37,696 nt of DNA, taken from Aquimarina sp. RZ0. GTDB taxonomy: Bacteria; Bacteroidota; Bacteroidia; Flavobacteriales; Flavobacteriaceae. The notes below the pieces were generated by a model. The model searched no databases, had not been told where the DNA came from, and saw only the letters and a program-made list of their open reading frames with translations. Of this stretch, positions 8,617 to 15,619 are shown one piece after another; position 1 is the first letter of the stretch; each line of letters starts with the position of its first letter. The translations under genes and the position numbers were made by a program. The stretch spans positions 1-37,696 of the forward strand of contig NZ_VTZU01000067.1 in the NCBI RefSeq assembly GCF_008370685.1, given 5' to 3'.

Positions 8617-9136
8617 AATGATAAGGTTTTAATAATTTACTTAAAATCAATGTTTTACTATATTTTACATTTCAAATCGAATACTTAAATTTACGAAAAC
8701 AATTTTCTTTTAATCGGGATTATTCCCCTAAATAAAAAAGGGACAAATCCCTGTTAAATAAAATGGCTAAACCGTAAAAAAACTGTAAACAAAAAAACTA
8801 AACTGCATATACAGATTAGAAATAGCTTAACATTGCATTCTTGAATTTCATTTAAAGACATCCTATACACTAACCAAGAATTACAAAAGCTCATACTTCT
8901 CTTAGTTCTATTTTAATCATAAATGGAGTAATATATCAGGATGTGACTTGTCAGGATATCATTTTTCTCAATTAGCACTCCGTAACACTAAATGTTTGAC
9001 AGATTAACAATAATTAATAATCCTCCATATATCGCATTATTGCATTACCTCAAGTGCTGACTAAAGTTCATAAATAGTTTGTTGTTAATAGCAAAAACTC
9101 CTGCTAGCAGAGATTTTTTTTTGTAATTTAGTTTTT
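8617..9136. other. 520-bp divergent spacer without a gene
   Basis: This A/T-rich region separates two divergent genes. The only structure noted is on the side of the minus-strand T9SS gene: an AGGGGAA motif (8723-8729, minus strand) next to a GGGATT / AATCCC inverted pair (about 8715-8752). No tRNA, promoter of full consensus or small frame could be supported. Confidence 0.5.
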
Positions 9137-9559
9137 ATGATAAAAAAACCTATGAAACCATATCAGATGTTTTTGGTTGTTGATGGCAGAAGGTTTCGGG
9201 TAGATGATTTTGTGATGACATCTCAGCAAGACCCTAATCATCCTGATTTTCCACAAAGCCCGTTTACCCATCATATCACTATAGGCATATATGCTACAGA
9301 AGAACTACAACATATTAACGGATGGCTGGCAGAGGGTACACAATACAAAAAAGTAACCACACATTACTATGAGTACGATGAAGAAATAATATGCCATACT
9401 TTTTATGATACTTGTTGTAGTGATTATAAAGAATATTACAGCCCTAATTTTGATGAGATTGTCTGCTCTGTGCAATTACATCCAGATAAAATGCACCACC
9501 ATTACATAAACAACCCTGGATTAACTGCATTGATTAATAAGGATATTAATAATAAATAA
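9137..9559 (+). CDS. hypothetical protein, faint resemblance to Bacteroidota Hcp/TssD
   Basis: This is a 140-residue soluble protein without a signal peptide, and not recognised with certainty. The first strand-like part (YQMFLVVDGRRFRVDDFVM), a central helix (ATEELQHINGWLAEG) and the following strands (VTTHYYEYDEEIICHTFYD) recall the order seen in the compact beta-barrel TssD/Hcp tube proteins of Bacteroidota type VI secretion. No conserved signature is strong enough to claim it, and no other T6SS gene is in the window. It has a CC pair and a His-rich stretch (HPDKMHHHYINN) near the end. ATG 9137 is used; a second in-frame ATG six codons on (MKPYQ) is equally possible and fits a TssD-like start better. 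Orphan gene. Confidence 0.6.
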   Translation: MIKKPMKPYQMFLVVDGRRFRVDDFVMTSQQDPNHPDFPQSPFTHHITIGIYATEELQHINGWLAEGTQYKKVTTHYYEYDEEIICHTFYDTCCSDYKEYYSPNFDEIVCSVQLHPDKMHHHYINNPGLTALINKDINNK

Positions 9560-9698
9560 CACCTTTCGGTTCAATCTTCAAAATAAAAGCTAATTGTAGC
9601 TCGACAATTCCGAACTTTTGTTTTTAAATCCAAGAAAAAATATTTTTCTTAAAAGTAAATTCAAATTAGAATTGATATACATACTAAGAAACTTTATC

Positions 9699-9706
9699 TA
9701 TTTTTG
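9699..9706 (+). promoter_or_regulatory. probable -7 box of the DUF4258-type gene
   Basis: TATTTTTG (TAnnTTTG) has a TTG at 9672-9674, 24 bases upstream. The last three bases of this box would be the start codon if the frame were begun at TTG 9704, which argues for the ATG at 9728 as the true start. Confidence 0.5.
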
Positions 9707-9727
9707 CCAATTAAATTTTTAGACTGG

Positions 9728-10102
9728 ATGAAACTGGCACATCGATTTGGATTTTACTTTTTTGGGTTTATTATAGGGTTATTTTTGCTACTGTTTTTTC
9801 TTGGCGGCAAAAAGGCTTCCTGTGATTATACACCGAATGCCAGAGTATTAAAAAATATTAGAATAAAAAAACGTATATTTTCTGAATTAGCATTAGCATC
9901 AATGAGACAACTTACTATCGATACTGCTGATATTTCTAGAATATTAACAGAAGGTGCTGTAAATTTTGAAAAAAGTAATACTAATTTAGATTCCTGTAAT
10001 ACTTACTTTATAGAAGGTATAGCAAAAGAACATACTATAGGAATGCTAATCGCCAATTGTGACACGATCGCCAAAATCAATGCTCTAGAAATAATAAAAT
10101 AG
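9728..10102 (+). CDS. membrane-anchored DUF4258-like protein
   Basis: This 124-residue protein starts MKLAHRFGF, followed by one hydrophobic segment (residues about 8-27, FYFFGFIIGLFLLLFFLGG) and a small domain outside or inside the membrane. I associate the pattern GGKKASCDYTPNARVLKNIR, then RIFSELAL and LDSCNTYFIEG with the DUF4258 group common in Flavobacteriia; its function is not known. Two conserved-looking Cys (in ASCDY and LDSC) and a late one (ANCDT) are present. The frame is open back to a TTG at 9704, but that TTG is part of a promoter box, so the ATG at 9728 was chosen. A hairpin terminator follows directly, so it is transcribed alone. Confidence 0.75.
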   Translation: MKLAHRFGFYFFGFIIGLFLLLFFLGGKKASCDYTPNARVLKNIRIKKRIFSELALASMRQLTIDTADISRILTEGAVNFEKSNTNLDSCNTYFIEGIAKEHTIGMLIANCDTIAKINALEIIK

Positions 10103-10117
10103 AACCTTTATATTCTA

Positions 10118-10153
10118 AACCAAAACTGTATCCAAAATCATTTTGGTTTTTTA
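10118..10153 (+). terminator. probable terminator after the DUF4258-like gene
   Basis: AACCAAAA (10118-10125) pairs with TTTTGGTT (10141-10148), with an inner CCAAAAT/ATTTTGG alternative, followed by TTTT. It lies about 15 bases past the stop codon. Confidence 0.6.
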
Positions 10154-10305
10154 TGATTATTCCAAATAAAATTGACCGTAATCGAATTCAGATCCTTGGA
10201 GATAAGGAAAAAAAACGTTTTTTCTTTCTGAAGAAACTCTATTCCTCCTTAAAAAAACAAAACAAAATCTAAACAGTAGTCTTTAATAGTCTAAAATCAG
10301 TATCA

Positions 10306-10465
10306 TACGATTTGTGATTAAAAAATTCGTATAAATTCATTGAATTATTTTTTCTTTATGCAAGGCAAAAAAATCAAGCATAGCTATAGCTACGGTTTAT
10401 TTTTTAAACGAAGTAGAAAGGAAAAAGAAACGATGAATATGCGAAATTTTTAGTTATAAATCGTA
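10306..10465 (+). mobile_element. 160-bp palindromic MITE, copy 3
   Basis: It is the same element as at 1736 and 5184, flanked by a direct TCA (10303-10305 and 10466-10468). With TTA at the other two copies this gives a TNA target pattern. One base differs from the copy at 1736 (A for T in the AATCNAGCA stretch). Confidence 0.92.
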
Positions 10466-10468
10466 TCA

Positions 10469-10751
10469 AGTATAGCATTTTCTGATTTCTTACGACTATT
10501 GTGGAAATTTGGATTTAGCGCTCTTAAGATAATGGATACAGGTTTTTTTTAGATATAAAATACCATAGAGCAAAGATATTCTGGAAACACTAGATATCTA
10601 GAAAAAGGCAAAGATGATTGATGATACATATCAAGCATTAACACAGCTGAAATAATTAATTATCAACCATTAGACATAAGAATCGGCTCAACTACACTAG
10701 AGCTTAAAATTAATGTCTCACCTATGATTTTCTATCAAAAAAAGAACATGA
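10469..10751. other. spacer with possible traces of a decayed gene
   Basis: There is no intact gene. On the plus strand, short protein-like runs such as SSIAFSDFLRLLWKFGFSAL (continuing across MITE copy 3 if it is removed) and, in another frame, AKMIDDTYQALTQLK are separated by stops. They may be traces of a decayed gene, or chance frames in A/T-rich DNA. Confidence 0.25.
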
Positions 10752-11273
10752 TCATTTTAAATACTTACCCATCACCCAAAATTCAAAATTTTCTTTACCA
10801 ATACTAAAAGGATGTTCTCCAATAATGTTATAATCATTCTTTTCATAAAATTGTATGGCTTTAGAATTAGATTTTAGCACAGATAACCATATATAATCAG
10901 TATCATTGGCTATAGCTTCACTACAAATACGCTTTTGTAATTGTGCACCTATACCTCGGGATAAATATTCCTTAAGAATATAATTTTTTTGTAGTTTACA
11001 GCTATGTTCGGATTTCACAAATTCTGATGGTGAATTCAATTGTATTTTAGCATATCCAATAGCATTATCACCATAATGAGCAATCCAATATAGATTATAC
11101 GATTTACTGATACTACTTGTAAGTTTTTCAATAGAAAATGTGCTACTTAGATACTCAATAAGATCGCTTCGATCTCTGAATAAATAACCGAATGACTGAT
11201 CAAATGTTTTTTTACCCAGGTAAGAGATCTCAGGCACATCTTCTACATTGGCAATACGTATATGTACATCCAT
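10752..11273 (-). CDS. GNAT-family N-acetyltransferase
   Basis: This 173-residue protein has the GNAT fold. It begins IRIANVEDVPEISYLGKKTF (beta1-alpha1). The core motif A is LQKNYILKEYLSRGIGAQLQ, where the RGIGAQ stretch takes the R/QxxGxG/A place that binds the acetyl-CoA pyrophosphate. Motif B follows as WLSVLKSNSKAIQFYEKNDY. It transfers an acetyl group from acetyl-CoA to an amine. The layout is like the PaiA/spermidine-type subgroup, but the substrate cannot be told from sequence. It is the last gene of a likely three-gene unit (PNPOx-like, DUF1272, GNAT) with 42 bases between it and the DUF1272 gene. Confidence 0.88.
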   Translation of the reverse strand: MDVHIRIANVEDVPEISYLGKKTFDQSFGYLFRDRSDLIEYLSSTFSIEKLTSSISKSYNLYWIAHYGDNAIGYAKIQLNSPSEFVKSEHSCKLQKNYILKEYLSRGIGAQLQKRICSEAIANDTDYIWLSVLKSNSKAIQFYEKNDYNIIGEHPFSIGKENFEFWVMGKYLK

Positions 11274-11315
11274 TCTTTACCATATAATGATTAGACTCAC
11301 ACTTATTCTAAAAAC

Positions 11316-11606
11316 CTACCTTTCCCTGGAAGTCAGATTTTTAAAGGTTTCTAATAATTCCTTAAAACTATCTTTATGCAGCGGTTTATGAATTATCTCG
11401 GCACTTACTGGATATTTCTCTAAAAGATGTGAAGGTCTAGTTGGGCGTTTGCTAAAACCACCCCCACAATTAGAGCATACATTATATAGAATGGTATCTA
11501 CGCAATCTTTACAAAATGTACATTCAAAAGTACAGATCATAGCTTCCTTGCTATTGTTCGGTAATGCCTTATTACAATTTTCACAAGTGGGTCTTATTTC
11601 TAACAT
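11316..11606 (-). CDS. DUF1272 small zinc-binding-type protein
   Basis: This 96-residue protein begins MLEIRPTCENCNKALP. Cysteine pairs CENC, CTFECTFCKDC and CSNC form a small metal-binding module of the DUF1272 family, continuing to GGGFSKRPTRPSHLLEKYP, the conserved end of that family. Eight to nine cysteines in the first 50 residues suggest one or two zinc ions. The function is unknown. It sits between the PNPOx-like gene (64 bases upstream) and the GNAT gene (42 bases downstream), all on one strand. Confidence 0.88.
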   Translation of the reverse strand: MLEIRPTCENCNKALPNNSKEAMICTFECTFCKDCVDTILYNVCSNCGGGFSKRPTRPSHLLEKYPVSAEIIHKPLHKDSFKELLETFKNLTSRER

Positions 11607-11670
11607 ATTGATATGGTTTATTTACATAATCGGGATGAGGAGTCAAAAGATAGGTTCTAAAATGAAAAAT

Positions 11671-12330
11671 CTATTGATTCTTTTCTACATAGGTCAATAC
11701 TGCATCAGGTATTTTTGTCCCTTCCTGTAAATCTGGTTCTGAAACTGGCGTACAAGCTATTTGCCTAATAGGTACGACTCCAGCCCAAATAGGCAACTCA
11801 TAATCTTCTTTCTCATCAACCACCCCTTCTGCTCTCACCTTAGCTGAAGCTGTGTCAATTTTAATTGCCATCACCAAGGTCGCATTGAATTCTTTTGTAT
11901 TAGGCTGCCTTATATTCTCCCAATGATCCGGAATCATATGGTTAAGAATACATTTCAATGCGTTCATCTTTTCATAGGGATCATCCACTAATCGCACTTT
12001 TCCGAATATGGTAACTGATCGATAGTTCGCAGAATGATGAAAAGCTGACCGTGCCAGAACCAATCCATCCAGATGTGTTATAGAAATACTGATTTCACCA
12101 GTTTCCAGAAGACTCGTCATCATTCTGTTTTTTAAAGATCCGTGTATATAGATTGTATCTCCTTCTCTGCCATAAGCAGTCGGTATTACTATGGCTCTAT
12201 TCTCAAATACATATCCTATATGGCACAAAAATGCTGCATCTAGAATCGTATTGATTTCTTCTTTATTGTAGGTTGCTCTCTTGGAGCCTCTAATTACTTT
12301 ATTAAGATCGTTAACCTGATACGCCGACAT
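11671..12330 (-). CDS. pyridoxamine 5'-phosphate oxidase-like flavoprotein
   Basis: This protein has the FMN-binding split-barrel fold of the PNPOx-like family, 219 residues from the chosen start MSAYQVNDLNKVIRG. Family marks include LDAAFLCHIGYVFENRAIVI (first strands), GDTIYIHGSLKNRMM (phosphate/flavin contact strand), ISISITHLDGLVLARSAFHH and NYRSVTIFGKVRLVDDPYEK. This subgroup (often annotated as NimA-like or pyridoxamine oxidase family) reduces or binds small molecules through FMN; the true substrate is unknown. An open frame extends 43 codons farther upstream but starts inside the spacer with no protein-like pattern, so ATG 12330 was preferred. It is divergent from a MocR-type regulator that may control it. 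Confidence 0.85.
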   Translation of the reverse strand: MSAYQVNDLNKVIRGSKRATYNKEEINTILDAAFLCHIGYVFENRAIVIPTAYGREGDTIYIHGSLKNRMMTSLLETGEISISITHLDGLVLARSAFHHSANYRSVTIFGKVRLVDDPYEKMNALKCILNHMIPDHWENIRQPNTKEFNATLVMAIKIDTASAKVRAEGVVDEKEDYELPIWAGVVPIRQIACTPVSEPDLQEGTKIPDAVLTYVEKNQ

Positions 12331-12482
12331 TTGCTTATTCTTTTTAAAATTACTGAACTTTAATCTATTATGGCAAAAAATATGGGATGCAAAATTTACA
12401 AACACTCTATACCATTTCGTTTTTTTAATTACATCAAAATTATTAGTTTTATGGAGCATTAAACCAATCCAGTTTGTATATT

Positions 12483-13997
12483 ATGAGTAGTCCGGTTTCT
12501 TTTCCGTTTAAAACCAGTATCATTTTGAACCGCAGTATAAACCGTCATCTTTATTTACAACTTTGTGATCAGATAGTTGGCTTTATTAAATCAGGTAAAC
12601 TTTCTCCGTCTACTAAATTACCCGGGTCGAGAAAACTATCCGAAGATTTAGCTATTCACCGCAAGACAGTTGTATCGGCTTATGATGAATTAATAGCCCA
12701 GGGATGGATAGAAAGTATCGCAGCAAAAGGAACTTTTGTAAGTCAGGATTTACCTATTATCACTCCAAAACAGCTTCATAAGTCTTCCATATTCAAAGAT
12801 GTTATAAACATTGGTGGTTTTAAATTCAAACACAGATCTCATCTGAAACGAAAAAGAATCGCCTCTGGAAAAGATTTCCTAAAAGTAGGAGATGGTGCTC
12901 CTGATCACCGCTTAGCTCCCATAGAGGATATAGCGAGAATCTACAGAAATTATACCAAGAAGACTCATTACAAAGAATTGCTTGCCTATGGCGATATATA
13001 TGGAAACATAGAATTGCGTCAGGCGTTGGTATCTTATCTAAACCAAACCAGAGGGTTAAAAATATCTGTAGATAATGTTTTAATCACCAGAGGAAGCCAA
13101 ATGGGTATTTATTTGGCAAGTCAGTTATTACTCAATAATCAAAAAACGATCATTACAGGTAATACTAATTATATGACAGCGGACACTACCTTTATAGAAG
13201 CTGGAGGTATTATAGAACAAGTATCTGTAGACAAATATGGTATCAATACAAACGAAATTGAGACACTTTGTACATCTAAACAAATTAGTGCTGTATACGT
13301 CACTTCTCACCACCATCATCCTACAACAGTGACACTATCTGCAGAACGACGTATGCATTTATTAAACCTGGCATACACGTATAAGTTTGCGATTATTGAA
13401 GATGATTATGATTATGATTTTCACTACAGCAACGCTCCCATTCTTCCATTAGCCAGTAATGATAACTACGGAAATGTGATTTATATTGGTGGATTTACTA
13501 AAATTATTGCTCCTGCACTTCGTATAGGCTATTTTATTGCTTCAAAAGATGTTATTGATGAAGCTGCTAAACTGAGAAGGATTATAGACAGACAGGGAGA
13601 TACTTTATTAGAGCAAACGGTAGCCAGAATGATTATAAACGGTGATGTTCAAAGACACAGTAATAAAGTAAAAAAAATCTATAAAACGAGACGTGATTTA
13701 TTCTGTAAACTTCTACAAGAAAAATTGGGGAGCTATTTTATATTTAAAATTCCTAAAGGAGGTATGGCGGTTTGGGTTCGATTGGATACCAGATATAACT
13801 GGGATACAGTCATGGCTGAAGCCTTAAAACATCAGTTAGACTTTAATCAGGAATGGAAACGTTATGACAATGACAATTCTGGCCATAACGGAATTAGAAT
13901 GGGTTTTGCTGCTCTTAACGAGGAAGAAATCATAACAGTTATTAAAAAACTAGAACTCATTATGAAAACCGTAAGTATTTCAAAAACTACTCCTTAA
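12483..13997 (+). CDS. MocR/PdxR-type transcription regulator (GntR HTH fused to an aminotransferase fold)
   Basis: From ATG 12483 this is 504 residues. Residues about 15-85 form a GntR-type winged helix (LYLQLCDQIVGFIKSGKLSP, KLPGSRKLSEDLAIHRKTVV). Residues about 130-500 form a class I aminotransferase-like domain. The PLP lysine is K340 in YIGGFTKIIAPALRIGY, and the pyridine-ring aspartate lies in IIEDDYDYDF (305-313). MocR proteins sense PLP or amino compounds and act as repressor or activator, commonly for the adjacent divergent gene. Here that gene is a PNPOx-like flavoprotein, so a vitamin B6 link is plausible. The frame is open to a TTG at 12474, but the ATG three codons later begins the typical N-terminus. 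It converges with the next gene, leaving only 10 bases between stop codons. Confidence 0.92.
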   Translation: MSSPVSFPFKTSIILNRSINRHLYLQLCDQIVGFIKSGKLSPSTKLPGSRKLSEDLAIHRKTVVSAYDELIAQGWIESIAAKGTFVSQDLPIITPKQLHKSSIFKDVINIGGFKFKHRSHLKRKRIASGKDFLKVGDGAPDHRLAPIEDIARIYRNYTKKTHYKELLAYGDIYGNIELRQALVSYLNQTRGLKISVDNVLITRGSQMGIYLASQLLLNNQKTIITGNTNYMTADTTFIEAGGIIEQVSVDKYGINTNEIETLCTSKQISAVYVTSHHHHPTTVTLSAERRMHLLNLAYTYKFAIIEDDYDYDFHYSNAPILPLASNDNYGNVIYIGGFTKIIAPALRIGYFIASKDVIDEAAKLRRIIDRQGDTLLEQTVARMIINGDVQRHSNKVKKIYKTRRDLFCKLLQEKLGSYFIFKIPKGGMAVWVRLDTRYNWDTVMAEALKHQLDFNQEWKRYDNDNSGHNGIRMGFAALNEEEIITVIKKLELIMKTVSISKTTP

Positions 13998-14007
13998 AAA
14001 AAATATT

Positions 14008-14580
14008 TTATTGCACTATTATATCATACTTTCTCAATAACCCAGACAATCCTTGTTTAGAGAATTTAGCTTTTTTTAATCGATTCCTGGCTGGATCAAT
14101 ATCAAAATTTGATGCTGTAGTAAAGTCAACCTTTTCTGCTATTGTATTCACAAAAATTGTATTCGACAAATCGCTGTTCAAAAAACTGGCACCTGTAAGA
14201 TTCGCTTCTGTAAAATCTGTGCCATTAAGTTTGCAATCATCAAATTGTATGTTCTTTATCTCAAAACCGTAAAAAGAAGAATAATCAAGTAGACAACCTT
14301 TAAACTTTACAGAAAACATAAAATCATCACAGCTAGCAAAATTTGCTCCTACCAACTTACATTCTTCAAAAAAACATTCATCTCTAAATGCAGTTTGCTT
14401 GATCATTACTTTTGTAAAATTGCAGCCTATAAATCTACATTCCAAAAAAGTAACAACAGACATATCTGTCTCCATAAAATTACACTGTTCGAATATGCAA
14501 TTATCATACTCTGTAGAAGATAACTTTTGCCCAGAAAAGTCTTGATTTGTAAATGTCTTATCGATTATTGGAATACTCAT
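14008..14580 (-). CDS. pentapeptide-repeat protein (Qnr/McbG-like)
   Basis: From ATG 14580 (MSIPIIDKTF) this is 190 residues made almost wholly of five-residue repeats with a central F/L and A/C/S/T before it: FEQCNFMETD, FLECRFIGCNFTK, LNGTDFTEANLTGASFLNSD. They would wind into a right-handed square beta-helix. The end (NFDIDPARNRLKKAKFSKQG, then LLRKYDI) matches the Qnr/McbG branch, whose members mimic DNA and protect gyrase from quinolones or microcin B17. Whether this one does so is unknown. The open frame runs 27 codons farther upstream, but that stretch lies in an intergenic hairpin repeat (14612-14714), so the longer start is rejected. Confidence 0.88.
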   Translation of the reverse strand: MSIPIIDKTFTNQDFSGQKLSSTEYDNCIFEQCNFMETDMSVVTFLECRFIGCNFTKVMIKQTAFRDECFFEECKLVGANFASCDDFMFSVKFKGCLLDYSSFYGFEIKNIQFDDCKLNGTDFTEANLTGASFLNSDLSNTIFVNTIAEKVDFTTASNFDIDPARNRLKKAKFSKQGLSGLLRKYDIIVQ

Positions 14581-14611
14581 AATAATTGGTAGCTGATAGT
14601 TTATGATGGGT

Positions 14612-14714
14612 AGTAAATTACCTCGGGACAAGCCTGCGAGGCATTTATTTAAAAAAAACATTTCTATTTCGAGGTAAGCGTCGGAGTGTTTACCTCTCGA
14701 TTATTGGGTAAAAT
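14612..14714 (+). repeat. intergenic repeat family C, copy 2
   Basis: It is the same unit as at 2396, 22813 and 26162: a CCTCGGG..CGAGG hairpin, CGAGG-AAGCGTCGG, then CTCGATTATTGGG. This copy lies just upstream of the pentapeptide gene and is read through by its spurious upstream extension. Family B copy 14781-14928 follows. Confidence 0.78.
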
Positions 14715-14780
14715 ACTAATTTGTTATAAAATATCTATTCTTTTATTTTAAGAAATAACAGTCAACGATTCTAATGGCCC

Positions 14781-14928
14781 CATCTTGAGTAGTGATTTTC
14801 AACCGAAAATCTTGGCTTTTGTACCATAATGAAGTAGGCTTTTTTCAGCATAGCCATACGATTAAAAAAAACGACAAAATTAGTAAAATGTAAATTTTGT
14901 CGGTCAAAACATTGTTCAAGATGAGTTC
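14781..14928 (+). repeat. intergenic repeat family B, full-length copy
   Basis: It has CATCTTGAGTAGTG at the left and CATTGTTCAAGATG (then AGTTC) at the right, an imperfect terminal inverted repeat about 144-148 bp apart. The left half matches 31797-31882 and the right half matches 2185, 20701 and 26043 in reverse. Its layout is that of a small non-coding mobile element, but no clear target duplication is seen. Confidence 0.72.
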
Positions 14929-14945
14929 ATAATCAAACCTGCTAT

Positions 14946-15323
14946 CTAATTTATTCGCCAGGGTGGTTTTTTTCTATTCGCTCCGCCAAAATACAAAATA
15001 ATCTGATTTCCATCAGGATCTCTAAGTCTTGCTTCTCTCCATAGCCAACTTTGATCTTTTGGTAGCTGTTCAAACAAGACTCCTTCTTTTTTCAACCTTG
15101 CTACTTCCTGATCTAGTTCTTCTGTTTCAAAATATACATAAATCCCATTCCCATCTGGAAGCGCTTCTACTTGATGGATAGAAAAAGTAGCCTCTCCCGT
15201 TTTACATTCAAAACGTGCATAATTAGGCAAAGATTTCACAATTAATCGAAGCCCTAGTTTTTCATAAAAAGCAATTGATTCTTCTACATCAACAGAGGGT
15301 ACAGTAACTTGATTTAAATTCAT
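14946..15323 (-). CDS. VOC-family (glyoxalase/bleomycin-resistance fold) protein
   Basis: This 125-residue protein has a paired beta-alpha-beta-beta-beta layout of one VOC domain: NQVTVPSVDVEESIAFYEKL-GLRL at the start, YVYFETEELDQEV in the middle and the characteristic end LRDPDGNQIILYFGG. Members bind a divalent metal and act as dioxygenases, isomerases or antibiotic-binding proteins. The usual metal ligand near the start (H/Q) is a glutamine here (NLNQVTV), and E/Y positions near the end could complete the site. The substrate is unknown. It is a single-gene unit; the C-terminus ends in a basic KKPPWRIN tail. Confidence 0.88.
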   Translation of the reverse strand: MNLNQVTVPSVDVEESIAFYEKLGLRLIVKSLPNYARFECKTGEATFSIHQVEALPDGNGIYVYFETEELDQEVARLKKEGVLFEQLPKDQSWLWREARLRDPDGNQIILYFGGANRKKPPWRIN

Positions 15324-15477
15324 TATTCAGAATAGTTTAGTGTATTACATTATCAATATCTGCATCAAAAATTTTAGTACTAATTCTGTTTTAAAAATAC
15401 GCAAATAAAAAAAGTAATTTGAATGTACAATATTAAAACAGAATAGGATACTATAAATAGTAAAACCCGCTGTGCAT

Positions 15478-15592
15478 TTCGTCATTTTTTGGATAAGATT
15501 CGTCAGTTCGAGGCTTCCGATAAAATTTAGGAGAAGTGTATCGAGAATAAAATTTTAATCCAAAAAAGCTCGGATTGACGCTTTTTTAATAT
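15478..15592. repeat. long hairpin-forming spacer element
   Basis: TTTTTTGGATAAGATT (about 15485-15500) and AATTTTAATCCAAAAAAG (about 15554-15571) are inverted, with further GTCA/TGAC pairing outside. This would fold the downstream flank of the proline dehydrogenase gene into a long stem. It may serve as its terminator or be another decayed small element. Confidence 0.4.
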
Positions 15593-15619
15593 AATTTTTT
15601 ATAAATGCGCAACAGGTCA

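Noticed and set aside
9704..9727. TTG start of the DUF4258-like protein
   Set aside because: The TTG is part of a -7 promoter box; ATG 9728 fits the membrane leader.
10469..10751. Decayed transposase or other gene beside MITE copy 3
   Set aside because: The short protein-like runs lie in different frames and match nothing I can name; kept only as a note on the spacer.
11449..11730. 93-codon frame on the plus strand
   Set aside because: It overlaps the DUF1272 gene and the end of the PNPOx-like gene on the other strand, both of which have clear family marks.
12331..12459. 43-codon upstream extension of the PNPOx-like gene
   Set aside because: It is spacer between divergent genes, without conserved pattern; the family begins at MSAYQVN.
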